Part shown: in pieces, positions 43,000 through 51,202 of the stretch
Position numbering within the stretch: position 1 is the stretch's first letter
How the letters are laid out: the number at the start of each line of letters is the position of its first letter
From: Chersky-267 sp963744115
GTDB lineage: Bacteria > Chloroflexota > Limnocylindria > Limnocylindrales > CSP1-4
Direction of reading: 5' to 3'
NCBI GenBank assembly: GCA_963744115.1
Contig: CAVUSI010000001.1
Coordinates: forward strand, 124,001 to 188,000
Length of the DNA: 64,000 nucleotides
Made by a program: the position numbers and the translations under genes
Notes under the pieces: model-generated
Seen by the model: the letters and a program-made list of their open reading frames with translations, nothing else
What the model was told of the DNA's origin: nothing
Databases searched by the model: none

Positions 43000-45254
43000 A
43001 CGGCCAAGACAGGAGGAGGCAAGAGATCGCTCGGCACGGGTGGCTGACCGATGACGCGATCGAGGCGGTCTTCGCACGGCGCGCCGGGCGAGGCGAGTCC
43101 GGTGACCTCCGAGATCGCGTCATCGAGGCGACGGCCTTGAGCAGGCAACGGCTCGGGCCTTGGGCAACCATTCGCGTCGGTCTACGCATGGGTGCCGCGG
43201 ATGGTCGGACCGGCCACAGGGTCTTGGTCCTGGTCGTCGCCCTGGCCGCGCTCATGGCGATCATGCTCGTGAGCGCCCTCGTCGGCCACCGGCTTAGTAG
43301 TCCGCTCCCTGGCGAGCGCCTGACCTTCATTCGCGACGGCGATGTCTACCTCGCGAACGGTGACGGCTCAGGCGCCGTCCGCCTACTCCACGACGACGGG
43401 ACCCAGTTCTCGGACCCGGCGTGGTCGCCGGATGGCAGCCGACTGGCCGTCGACACCACTGGCGGTGCGATCCTCGCCGATGTCGGGACCCGGGCGATCC
43501 AGCGGATCGGCGGGACCAACCCCGCATGGTCGCCCGACGGCGATCGACTTGCCGTCATCGACCAGGCCGTCGACCTCAGCCCGGAGATCCGGATCGTGGA
43601 TCCAGGGACGGGCTCGACAACCCACACCTATCCGGTCTCGGGCATCGGTCCATTGATCTGGTCGCCGAACGGTAGGTGGATCGCGATGACCGGCGTGGAA
43701 CCGAAGGCACTCCTGCGCCTGGACACGGGCACCGGGGTCGTGGTCCAACTCGACGCTACATTCGCCCACCTCGACGCTCCTCGAGACACGAGCTGGTCAC
43801 CCGATTCCGGCCGGATCGCCTTCATCCGCTACACCGGCTGCGACCGGTCAGATTCGCCCTGCACGACCGACGTCTTCGTGGCAGATGCGGACGGCTCGCA
43901 CGCCGCCGAGCTCCTGGCGGGCTCCGGCACGTTCGACCAACCGACGTGGTCCCCCGACGGACGATGGATGGCCTTCCGCAGCATGATCGCAGGCCCATTG
44001 GCGATCCCCCAGGCCAGCGACGGATTGATCATCGCTCGACCCGATGGCACCCAACGGCGGACGATCAATTCGGACAACGTCGACAGCTACGCCTGGAACT
44101 CAACCAGCGACGGCCTGCTGTACACCGTTCACGCCGCCTCGGGGCAGCCGTCGGAGCTGTGGGAGAGCTCGCTCGACGGGGTCTCACGCCCACTCGCCAT
44201 AGCAGTTGACGCCTCGACTTTCGGAACGACCAACGGGTTCGCCTTGCACGGTCCGATCGCCGACCACCAAGTGCTGGGGCCGCCGACCTTCCCGCCAGTG
44301 ACGACTGCACCGACCGTGTCGATCGGCACGCCCCTGGCCGCCAAACCGGTCGATGTAACCGGAGATTGGCCGACCTTGGCAGCCGACGCGGAGGGCGGCT
44401 GTCGACCCGTGATCGTCGACACGAAGACCGGCACCGACACGACCGTGGCCATCCTGTGCGACCAGGGAACGCTGAGCGTCTCGAGCGCCGCATGGTCGCC
44501 TGACGGCTCTACCTATGCCGCCGTGATGACCGACTCCCTCGGCGACGGGACTCTTAACCTCGTGCGCTCCGACGGTATGGTCGCGCCGAAAGTGGCCGAC
44601 CTGCACGGTCTCTCGAGCGTGGCCTGGTCCCCGGATGGGCGATGGGTGACCGCCGTCGGCGACCAAACCCACCTGTTGCGGCCGGACGGCACGGTGGTGA
44701 ACGCGCTGCCCGGTACGCCGTCCTGGACGCCCGATGGCCGACACCTCGTGGTGTCAATGGTCGACGGGACGCTCCTCGTTGGCGGGCCGGATGGCTCGGA
44801 CCTTCGTTCGATCGGCTCGTTCCCACCCCCGTCCGCCTGGGCGCTCGACGGCTCGCGGTTCGCCTTCGCCCGTCACGGCGACGTCTGGACGGCGGCGGCG
44901 GACGGGACGGACCTCCGGAACATCACGGCGTTTCCGTTGGGTGGCGCCGGCTCGGTCGCCTGGTCGCCTGACGGTCGGTGGATCGCCGTCGCGCCCGGTC
45001 GTGGGCTCTGGCTCATGCGCCCGGACGGCACCGACCGCCGGTTCATCGATCTCGGACTCGCGGTCGGGATCGCACGCCTCATCTGGTCGCCTGATGGTCA
45101 GCGGCTTGCGGCCGAGACCTACATCAGTGGCGGAAATGGCGCGGATGACCAGGTCATCCTGTTGGCCGCGGATGGTTCGTCGGCGACCGCGTTCGTAAAC
45201 AGCAGGTCCTCGGTTCAAATCCGAGTGTCGGCTCCACTCCCACTCACGCTCTGA
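42996..45254 (+). CDS. Membrane anti-sigma-like protein with PD40/TolB beta-propeller
   Basis: 752 aa. The N-terminal cytoplasmic part (about 1-70) is charged and helical, as expected for an anti-sigma region, followed by one membrane segment (HRVLVLVVALAALMAIMLVSALVG). Outside lie about eleven PD40 blades with the WSPDGxxLA signature (for example AWSPDGSRLAV, SWSPDSGRIAF, TWSPDGRWMAF, IWSPDGQRLAAE). The last ~20 residues (FVNSRSSVQIRVSAP...) are encoded by the tRNA 3' copy, so the original 3' end has been replaced or cut at the att site. It overlaps the sigma fragment by ATGA. Confidence 0.78.
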   Translation: MNGQDRRRQEIARHGWLTDDAIEAVFARRAGRGESGDLRDRVIEATALSRQRLGPWATIRVGLRMGAADGRTGHRVLVLVVALAALMAIMLVSALVGHRLSSPLPGERLTFIRDGDVYLANGDGSGAVRLLHDDGTQFSDPAWSPDGSRLAVDTTGGAILADVGTRAIQRIGGTNPAWSPDGDRLAVIDQAVDLSPEIRIVDPGTGSTTHTYPVSGIGPLIWSPNGRWIAMTGVEPKALLRLDTGTGVVVQLDATFAHLDAPRDTSWSPDSGRIAFIRYTGCDRSDSPCTTDVFVADADGSHAAELLAGSGTFDQPTWSPDGRWMAFRSMIAGPLAIPQASDGLIIARPDGTQRRTINSDNVDSYAWNSTSDGLLYTVHAASGQPSELWESSLDGVSRPLAIAVDASTFGTTNGFALHGPIADHQVLGPPTFPPVTTAPTVSIGTPLAAKPVDVTGDWPTLAADAEGGCRPVIVDTKTGTDTTVAILCDQGTLSVSSAAWSPDGSTYAAVMTDSLGDGTLNLVRSDGMVAPKVADLHGLSSVAWSPDGRWVTAVGDQTHLLRPDGTVVNALPGTPSWTPDGRHLVVSMVDGTLLVGGPDGSDLRSIGSFPPPSAWALDGSRFAFARHGDVWTAAADGTDLRNITAFPLGGAGSVAWSPDGRWIAVAPGRGLWLMRPDGTDRRFIDLGLAVGIARLIWSPDGQRLAAETYISGGNGADDQVILLAADGSSATAFVNSRSSVQIRVSAPLPLTL
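45192..45239 (+). repeat. attR-like copy of the 48-bp repeat (partial tRNA-Thr)
   Basis: Identical to 41765-41812. It carries only the anticodon loop to 3' end, so it cannot make a tRNA. It is read as the C-terminus of the PD40 protein, which stops 15 nt later. Confidence 0.8.
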
Positions 45255-45444
45255 CCCGCCGAGGCTCGCCAAGACCCGCCAAGGCGTACGGCATAGGTGG
45301 TCAGATACGTGGTCGTGGAATCCCGATTGCTTGCGTTCGGCGCAGGTGCGTCCAGACTAAATTCGTACCCTGGTGTCTCTGCAGAGGTGCCTGGGCGGCT
45401 GCGAGCGGCGGCCGGGGTAAGGGATCGCTACCCAACTGCTCAAG

Positions 45445-45497
45445 ACGAACGCCCCTGTGGCGCTGGATGCTTGTCAACCGGTGGCAGGGGCCTTCGT
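45445..45497. terminator. 13-bp hairpin with one mismatch downstream of the small membrane gene
   Basis: ACGAACGCCCCTG (45445-45457) pairs with CAGGGGCCTTCGT (45485-45497), one mismatch, 27-nt loop. It ends 4 nt before the stop of the minus-strand gene at 45502. The 45255-45444 stretch before it holds no gene I can support. Confidence 0.5.
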
Positions 45498-45501
45498 TTG
45501 T

Positions 45502-45816
45502 TCAGCGCCGGCGAGCTCGAGTGATCAAGGCCAGAGGTCCCAGGATCAGCACCCCCACCAGGCCAACCAGAGCCATGACGATCGCGGCACTGTATGGCCC
45601 GAACACGACATCGCAGCGCTCGTCCATGGGCGCGGTCAGATAGCTTTTGTTGATGAGTGTTCCGACCCACTCGACGCCCCAGGCGCAAAAGCGATCTGTT
45701 AGAACCGGCCTTGGCACGATCAATGGGTTGGTCAGGGTCAGGACAAGAAGTCCGATACCCGCGGCGACCAGGGCGAGCGCGATGATGAAGCCGATCAGGA
45801 TGGCGGGCCGGACCAC
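45502..45816 (-). CDS. Small two-segment membrane protein
   Basis: 104 aa. AILIGFIIALALVAAGIGLLVLTLT and IVMALVGLVGVLILGPLALI are two membrane segments; the outside part between them has two cysteines (FCAWGV and ERCDVV) that could form a disulfide. A basic end (TRARRR) sits inside. The start is GTG 45816, with AAGGA close upstream. A hairpin follows the stop. I do not recognise the family. Confidence 0.6.
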   Translation of the reverse strand: MVRPAILIGFIIALALVAAGIGLLVLTLTNPLIVPRPVLTDRFCAWGVEWVGTLINKSYLTAPMDERCDVVFGPYSAAIVMALVGLVGVLILGPLALITRARRR

Positions 45817-46424
45817 TATCCTTGCTCGTGGCCTGAGACGCGCCCACGATTTAGGCTCTGTTTAGCTGATCGGAGCTCGGTCTGGGCGCGACTCGGGTCA
45901 CGACCGTTTTTCCGGATATTCATGTCGCGAGTTGATCTACGGTCGTCGGGCGGGCCCTGATCACGCGTCTCGGGGGTCTCAGACAGCGAGGCCCGCCATG
46001 CCGGATCGTAGTTCTGGCTGACCCCACCCCAGGTGCCGTCGCTCCCGACGCCGAGCACGGCGCCCGAGTGCCCGCCTTTGACATGGCCATTCCTCTGCAA
46101 CCAGTGCCAGTGCGCGGTGCAGGCGAAATAGGGGCCTGATCCGAATGACCCGCCGACCATGGCGTAGACCTCGGCGCGTCCTCTACATTCGACCTCGCAG
46201 GCGCAGCTCTCCACTCGCCGTATCGGTCGGAACCAGAGATACCAAGGGTTCGTGATGATGTTCGCCGAGTGCTCGTGCCGGCCGAAGGCGAGCAGGCAGG
46301 ACTGAGTCGCTTCGGTGCCCACGAGATCAGAGCCCCACTGATCCTCGGGCCAGACGGGTCGAGGACCTGGCCACGGCAGAGTCTCATCGTGCGCGCGTTC
46401 CCACGCTGTCAGTCGGCGAGCCAT
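45816..46424 (-). CDS. Hypothetical Cys/Trp/His-rich protein, low confidence
   Basis: The open frame starting MARRLTAWERAHDETLPWPG has a non-random look: WPEDQWGSDLVGTEATQSCLL, NPWYLWFRPIRRVESCACEVECRG, GSFGSGPYFACTAHWHWLQR. It is rich in Trp, His, Gly and Cys, unlike the Arg/Ser/Pro products of shadow frames here. The 3' end becomes low-complexity. Local G+C is visibly lower than in neighbouring genes, which fits acquired DNA. No family recognised. If this is not a gene, 45817-46509 holds nothing else I can support. Confidence 0.35.
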   Translation of the reverse strand: MARRLTAWERAHDETLPWPGPRPVWPEDQWGSDLVGTEATQSCLLAFGRHEHSANIITNPWYLWFRPIRRVESCACEVECRGRAEVYAMVGGSFGSGPYFACTAHWHWLQRNGHVKGGHSGAVLGVGSDGTWGGVSQNYDPAWRASLSETPETRDQGPPDDRRSTRDMNIRKNGRDPSRAQTELRSAKQSLNRGRVSGHEQG

Positions 46425-46509
46425 CCATCGATGTTCCGGGTACCTCCCGCGTGACGCAATAGGCCATCTGGTCGGTGCGGTCCGGCTGGTTGACGCGGGG
46501 ACCAGACCG

Positions 46510-48597
46510 TCATGTCGCCGACTCGGTGACCATCTGACCGTCGTGGTCGGCCGACGTGCCCTTCTCCCCCGACAGTTCGCCGAGGAGCGCCTCGACCGAC
46601 TTGCTGGCCGCGGGGGTCGCGAAGATAGAGACCCGGTCGCCGGGCGCGAGCTGAAAGTCGCCACGAGGAACCAAGAGTCCGTCGGCGCGTTCGATGGCCA
46701 CGAGCACGGCCTCATCGGGCCACGGCACCTCGGACACTCGCCTTCCGGCGAGGGCGGAGCCGGGAATGATCTCTCCTTCGACGATGACGCCGCCCGCGCG
46801 GACGCCACGGACTTGGCGGACGTTGCTGTTCAGGGCCGTGCGATAGGCCGACATCGCGTCCTTCACCGACAGGACGCCAACGACGCGACCGCCGGACACC
46901 ACCGGTGCCCAGCTCCGGCGGTGGTCCGCGAGGGCGCCGAGGGCATCATCGAGGCCATCGTCGGTCGCCAGGATCGGCTCGCGCAGCAGCGGGATCGCAC
47001 CGACACGCTCATCGTCAGCCGCGGCCTGAAGCGTCTCGAGGTCGACCATCCCGACCGCCATCCCGTCGCCGTCAACGACCGGCGCCCCAGGCACCGCGGC
47101 GGCCTCGATCCGGGCCCGAGCGGTCGCGACGACCTCATCCGCTCGGATCACGAGGCGAGCCTGGCGAGCTGCGCCGCCGACAGGGACCGCTGCAAGGAGC
47201 GGGAGCGCGAAGCGGAACTGCTGCGCCGGAGAATCAGCGCGCGTGGCCAGCTGGCTCCGGTAGATCGTCCTTGAGCCCACCACGAACGTCGCCAGGCCGA
47301 CCGCGACCATGGCCGGGGCGAGCATCGAGAGATTGCCGGTCATCTCCGCGACCATGAGCATCACCGCCAGCGGAGCATGGGCCACGCTGCCGAACAACGC
47401 CATCATCGCCACGATCACGAAGGGCGCCGGCGAGACCGGGATCGCGGGTGCGACCGGCTCGAGGAGACGCCAGATCCCGGCGCCGAGCATGCCCCCGATG
47501 AACATCCCCGGACCGAAGATGCCGCCGGACCCACCGGAGCCGATCGACAGCGACGTGGCGAGGATCTTCGCGAACGGCAGGATCAGGACCATCCACAGCG
47601 GGATGGCAAGGAGGGTCTGGCGGTCCAGAGCCACCTGCACGAAGCCGTAGCCGGTGCCCAACACGCCCGGGATGACGAGCCCGATGCAGCCAACGAGGAA
47701 CCCGGCGATCGCGGGCTTGAGGACCCGTGGGATCGACCACCGGCCGAACCGGTCCATGACCCCGTAGAAGTTGTTGATGTACAGCAGCCCGACGGCGCCG
47801 CACGCCAGGCCGATCAGTGCATACCACGCGAGTTGAGCCGGGTTGTTGAAGCCGAACTGTGCCTGTGCCCCAAAGATGGGACTGAAGCCCTCGACCGATC
47901 CGAAGATCGAGTAGGCGATGATCGTTGCGATGAACGACGGGACCAGGACCTCCGACTCGACGTCGTCGCGGTACAGAAGTTCGGCGCCGAGCACTGCCCC
48001 ACCGAGTGGCGCCCGGAAGATCGCTCCGATCCCTGCCGCCATCCCAACTGCGACGGCGATACGGGCATCGCGGGCGTCAAGGTCCAACAGCCGACCGAGG
48101 TAGGACCCGAACCCTGCGCTGATCTGGGCCGTCGGCCCCTCGCGCCCGCCCGATCCCCCCGAGCCGATCGTGACGGCCGACGCGAACAACTTGACGATCG
48201 GGATTCGACCCCGGATCCCGCGCGGATGGTGGTGATAGGCAGCGATGGCCGCATCGGTGCCGTGGCCCTCCGCCTCCGGTGCGAAGCGGAACACGAGAAC
48301 GCCCGAGATGAGCCCCCCGAGAGCCACCACGAAGGGGAGCGCCCACGGCCGCGCTGCATCGACGATCGGCGCGCCACCCTCCCCGGCGGGAGAGGGCGGC
48401 GGATAGCCGGCCAGCACGCCCAGGAAGAAGCGGGTCGCCAGTTCGAGCGCGGTGTAGAAGGCGATGGCCCCGATCCCGCCGACGACTCCGATCACCGCCC
48501 CGAGGACCACCCACTTGCGGAGGTAGGTCGCCGACCGGACCCTTCGCCGCAGGCTCCGCAGGAGTGGCTCCAACCGGGCGGCGACCGATGGGATCAC
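46510..48597 (-). CDS. ClC chloride channel/transporter with CBS pair and TrkA-C domain
   Basis: 695 aa. The ClC membrane domain (about 25-450) has the selectivity motifs GSGGSGGREGPTAQ (with the gating Glu), GAIFRAPLGG and GSGGSGGIFGPGMF. Two CBS motifs follow (about 490-610: APVVDGDGMAVGMVDL and APVVSGGRVVGVLSV), then a TrkA-C/RCK_C-like domain (VVEGE... class: IVEGEIIPGSALAGRRVSEV and GDFQLAPGDRVSIFATP). CBS and TrkA-C domains usually bind nucleotides and gate transport. The ATG overlaps the stop of the MarR gene (ATGA), so expression probably follows that regulator. Clean frame. Confidence 0.93.
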   Translation of the reverse strand: MIPSVAARLEPLLRSLRRRVRSATYLRKWVVLGAVIGVVGGIGAIAFYTALELATRFFLGVLAGYPPPSPAGEGGAPIVDAARPWALPFVVALGGLISGVLVFRFAPEAEGHGTDAAIAAYHHHPRGIRGRIPIVKLFASAVTIGSGGSGGREGPTAQISAGFGSYLGRLLDLDARDARIAVAVGMAAGIGAIFRAPLGGAVLGAELLYRDDVESEVLVPSFIATIIAYSIFGSVEGFSPIFGAQAQFGFNNPAQLAWYALIGLACGAVGLLYINNFYGVMDRFGRWSIPRVLKPAIAGFLVGCIGLVIPGVLGTGYGFVQVALDRQTLLAIPLWMVLILPFAKILATSLSIGSGGSGGIFGPGMFIGGMLGAGIWRLLEPVAPAIPVSPAPFVIVAMMALFGSVAHAPLAVMLMVAEMTGNLSMLAPAMVAVGLATFVVGSRTIYRSQLATRADSPAQQFRFALPLLAAVPVGGAARQARLVIRADEVVATARARIEAAAVPGAPVVDGDGMAVGMVDLETLQAAADDERVGAIPLLREPILATDDGLDDALGALADHRRSWAPVVSGGRVVGVLSVKDAMSAYRTALNSNVRQVRGVRAGGVIVEGEIIPGSALAGRRVSEVPWPDEAVLVAIERADGLLVPRGDFQLAPGDRVSIFATPAASKSVEALLGELSGEKGTSADHDGQMVTESAT

Positions 48598-49058
48598 GCG
48601 AAGTGTTCGAGTTCGGCGGCGATGCGCCGGAGGCCGACGGCCAGACCAAGCTGCTCGGGATCCGCGAGCGCCCCGACGATCTCCTCGAGTACGGCGCGCC
48701 GGCTCGCAAGGATCGCCGCTCGAATGTCTTGTCCGCGCTGGGTCAGGTGCACGCGCGTCGCCCGTCGATCATCGGTGTCCTGGTCGAGGGTCGTGAGGCC
48801 GCGACGCTCCAGCCGACGGAGGAGTCGGCTCGTCGCCGGCAGCGTCACGCCGACTCGGGCCGCGACCTCACCAACGCGGGCTCCATCCGCAGCGTTGCCG
48901 ACGATGAGGATGGCACGCCACTGGGGGAACGTCAGCTCGAAATCGGTCTCCGCCAACGCCCGGGTGGTCAGGCCCACAGCGCCGATGGCGATCCGCTCGA
49001 GGTCGTCGGCAATGGCCGCTCTCGTCGGGGCGGGTGCTGCGTTCGCTCGGTCGGTCAT
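48594..49058 (-). CDS. MarR-family transcriptional regulator
   Basis: 154 aa from ATG 49058. ELTFPQWRAILIVGNAADGARVGEVAARVGVTLPATSRLLRRLERRGLTTLDQDTDDRRATRVHLTQRG is the winged helix-turn-helix of MarR proteins (only parts cited here by their ends: recognition helix PATSRLLRRLERRG, wing DDRRATRVHLT). It overlaps the ClC gene by ATGA, so it probably controls its own operon in response to a small ligand. The longer open frame upstream looks non-coding. TATCCT lies 9 nt before the ATG. Confidence 0.88.
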   Translation of the reverse strand: MTDRANAAPAPTRAAIADDLERIAIGAVGLTTRALAETDFELTFPQWRAILIVGNAADGARVGEVAARVGVTLPATSRLLRRLERRGLTTLDQDTDDRRATRVHLTQRGQDIRAAILASRRAVLEEIVGALADPEQLGLAVGLRRIAAELEHFA

Positions 49059-49141
49059 GTCCAGCGCAGGATAGACGATTACGAGCCAGGTGGCTATCAA
49101 TGCCCCCACGTACTCGTCGTCCAGGCGCCCTTGCGACTGGC

Positions 49142-50371
49142 TCAGCCGGGTTCGGGCTCCGAGCGATCCACCCCTGCCCAGCGCACGACGCGTTCGGCGG
49201 TCGTTCCCTGGACGATCAGGGTGAACAGCACGATCCCGAATACGGTTCCCTGCAGGAGGCCGCGATCCGGCGTGTCAACGGGGATCGAAAGCGCCAGGAC
49301 GGTTGCCACCGCGCCGCGGAGGCCGGTCCAGTTCATGACATGCAGCCATGACAGCGGCAGAGCGGGGCCGATCCTGGCGCGCTGCTCCAGGCGAGCCGCG
49401 CCGCCAAGCAGTCCGTAGACGACGATCGCACGACCGACGAGAACGGCCGCGACCCCCCAGGCGATCGGGACGGCGGCCGAGGCAAGGGCGTCCATCGGGA
49501 TGGCCAGACCGATCAGAAGGAACGCGGCCCCGGTGAGCACGAAGGCCACGAACTCCCACACCACGTCGATCGCTTCCTCGGACCGACGGCTGAGGCCCTC
49601 CCGCCGCACGAACGTGCCGAGGACGACCCCGGCGACGACGCTGGCGATGATCCCCGACTGGTGGAACAGGTCGGCTACGAGGTAGGTGCCGTACGCAGCC
49701 AGGAAGGTCAGCGTCAGCTCGATGAGGTGGTCGTTCGTGGCCCGCAGCAGACGCGAGATGAGAAACCCCGAGACCGCGCCGATGAGCACACTGCTCACCA
49801 GTCCGACCGTGAACTGGACGACGTCCTCGGCGATGCTGGGCGGCTCGGTCCCGAGCGCGGCGAGCGCGACGACGAACACCAGGGCGGCCGTACCGTCATT
49901 GAACAGGCTCTCGGCGTCGACCAAGGTGATCAAGCGCTTGGGCGCGGACAGGCGACGCATGGTGCTCACGACCGCGACCGGGTCCGTTGCCGAGACGATC
50001 GCGCCCACGACGAACGCCTCGTTCAGCGGAAGGCCCGTCGTCGCGTTGAGGACGACGGCGACCACGGCTGCCGTGATCAGCACGCCGGGAACGGCCAGGA
50101 GCGCCACGCTCCCGAAGGTCCGCCGCAGCTCATCGCCGTCGAGCCGGTACGCAGCCTCGAACACGAGACCCGGCAACAGCAGTGTCACGGCGAGGCTGGG
50201 CGAGACCTGGATGCTGTCGTGGATCGGCAGTGCCGCAGCGGCGAGACCCACGACGACGAGCACGACTGTGTAAGGAAGGCGCAGGCGCCCGGCCACGATG
50301 ACGACCAGCGGCAGTGCCACGAGGAACGCCACGAACAGCGCGAGCACGCCCGGCGCGGTGCTATCGATCAC
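49142..50371 (-). CDS. CPA1-family Na+/H+ antiporter
   Basis: 409 aa with about 12 membrane segments. VVGAIVSATDPVAVVSTM and DAESLFNDGTALVFV are the two core motifs of cation/proton antiporters (Asp of the DP pair; Asn-Asp of FND). WTGLRGAVATVLALSIP is the conserved late segment. The start is GTG at 50371, with TACGAT 6 nt before it. No soluble regulatory tail. Ion choice (Na+ or K+) cannot be told. It sits in a series of minus-strand transport genes. Confidence 0.92.
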   Translation of the reverse strand: MIDSTAPGVLALFVAFLVALPLVVIVAGRLRLPYTVVLVVVGLAAAALPIHDSIQVSPSLAVTLLLPGLVFEAAYRLDGDELRRTFGSVALLAVPGVLITAAVVAVVLNATTGLPLNEAFVVGAIVSATDPVAVVSTMRRLSAPKRLITLVDAESLFNDGTAALVFVVALAALGTEPPSIAEDVVQFTVGLVSSVLIGAVSGFLISRLLRATNDHLIELTLTFLAAYGTYLVADLFHQSGIIASVVAGVVLGTFVRREGLSRRSEEAIDVVWEFVAFVLTGAAFLLIGLAIPMDALASAAVPIAWGVAAVLVGRAIVVYGLLGGAARLEQRARIGPALPLSWLHVMNWTGLRGAVATVLALSIPVDTPDRGLLQGTVFGIVLFTLIVQGTTAERVVRWAGVDRSEPEPG

Positions 50372-50377
50372 CGCGCA

Positions 50378-50383
50378 ATCGTA
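50378..50383 (-). promoter_or_regulatory. Candidate -10 hexamer TACGAT of the antiporter gene
   Basis: On the minus strand TACGAT ends 6 nt before the GTG at 50371; no Shine-Dalgarno. Identical in sequence and spacing to the hydratase promoter at 7010. Confidence 0.5.
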
Positions 50384-50413
50384 TGGGAGGGCATCGGCGC
50401 CAATGCGGCGCTC

Positions 50414-51202
50414 TCACCCGGTCTGATCAGCGCGATCCCACCATGCCACCGTCGCCACGAGACCCACCGTCGTGACAACGAGGACGACCAGGACCCCGCC
50501 CGGGGTGACCGGCTCGACCGCCGTCCCGCCCGCCCCGGCGATGAGCGCCGGGACGGACCACGGGAACCATGCACCCCAGCCGAGCACCGTGAGGATCTGT
50601 GAGACGACGATCATCGCGACCGTGAACGCCAGCGGGGCGATGTAGCCGCGTCCGACCCCGGCGAAGAACGCTGCGCCGGTCTGGAGCGCGATGGTCAAGA
50701 CCGCGGCGAGCGCGATGGCCGCCACGGTGGCGCCGGCGTCGGACTCGGACCAGCCGGGCAGACCGACGAGGGCCCCGATCGCGAGCCCGAAGGCGAGGAC
50801 CCATGCCGAGATCGCGAGTCCCCAGATCGCCACGACGCACGCCTTGGCGACGACGATCGTGCGCCGCGGTGTCGGGTTGGCGAGTAGACCCCGAACCGTG
50901 CGGTCGGCGAACTCGCGCCCGAAGACCCACGCGGTGAGGAAGGCGAACAGGATCGCCCCACCGATGGCGACTGCCTGTCCGAGCATGTTCAGGAACGTCG
51001 GCCAGTCGGCCGTGCCGGCGGTGAGCTGCGCCTTGGCACCGAGCAGCCCGAGCGACCGGGCCCGCTCGGGATCCTTGAGGATGACCATGAACAGGCCCAT
51101 CACCAGGGGTGCGATCGAGAAGCCGACGGCCACGCCCCATGGCACGCGGGAATGGCGAGCCTTGAGCATCTCGGTGGCAACCGCCGCCCGGAGCCCCGTC
51201 AC
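50414..51202 (-). CDS. ABC-2 type exporter permease
   Basis: 262 aa with six hydrophobic segments. GREFADRTVRGLLANPTPRRTIVVAKA is the amphipathic region after the second segment, as in ABC-2 permeases of antibiotic or bacteriocin exporters. Its start overlaps the ATPase stop by 4 nt. With the ATPase and TetR it forms a three-gene exporter operon; the cargo is unknown. Confidence 0.87.
   Translation of the reverse strand: MTGLRAAVATEMLKARHSRVPWGVAVGFSIAPLVMGLFMVILKDPERARSLGLLGAKAQLTAGTADWPTFLNMLGQAVAIGGAILFAFLTAWVFGREFADRTVRGLLANPTPRRTIVVAKACVVAIWGLAISAWVLAFGLAIGALVGLPGWSESDAGATVAAIALAAVLTIALQTGAAFFAGVGRGYIAPLAFTVAMIVVSQILTVLGWGAWFPWSVPALIAGAGGTAVEPVTPGGVLVVLVVTTVGLVATVAWWDRADQTG

Larger units (their letters stand above)
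41765..45239. mobile_element. 3.4-kb segment bounded by tRNA-Thr att repeats (remnant of an integrated element)
   Basis: An intact tRNA at one end and a 48-bp exact copy of its 3' part at the other is the classic footprint of site-specific integration into a tRNA gene. Inside are a kelch-repeat lipoprotein (-), a truncated ECF sigma factor (+) and a membrane anti-sigma-like PD40 protein (+). No integrase or excision gene is present, so if it was mobile it is now a remnant or depends on another element. An unequal crossover that duplicated the tRNA 3' part is the alternative. Confidence 0.55.

Noticed and set aside
44754..45272. 172-aa minus-strand open frame over the second att copy
   Set aside because: RHSDLNRGPAVYE is again antisense tRNA sequence; the rest is the shadow of the PD40 gene.
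45297..45524. 75-aa plus-strand open frame after the att site
   Set aside because: No recognisable motif, overlaps the hairpin at 45445-45497 and runs into the small membrane gene.
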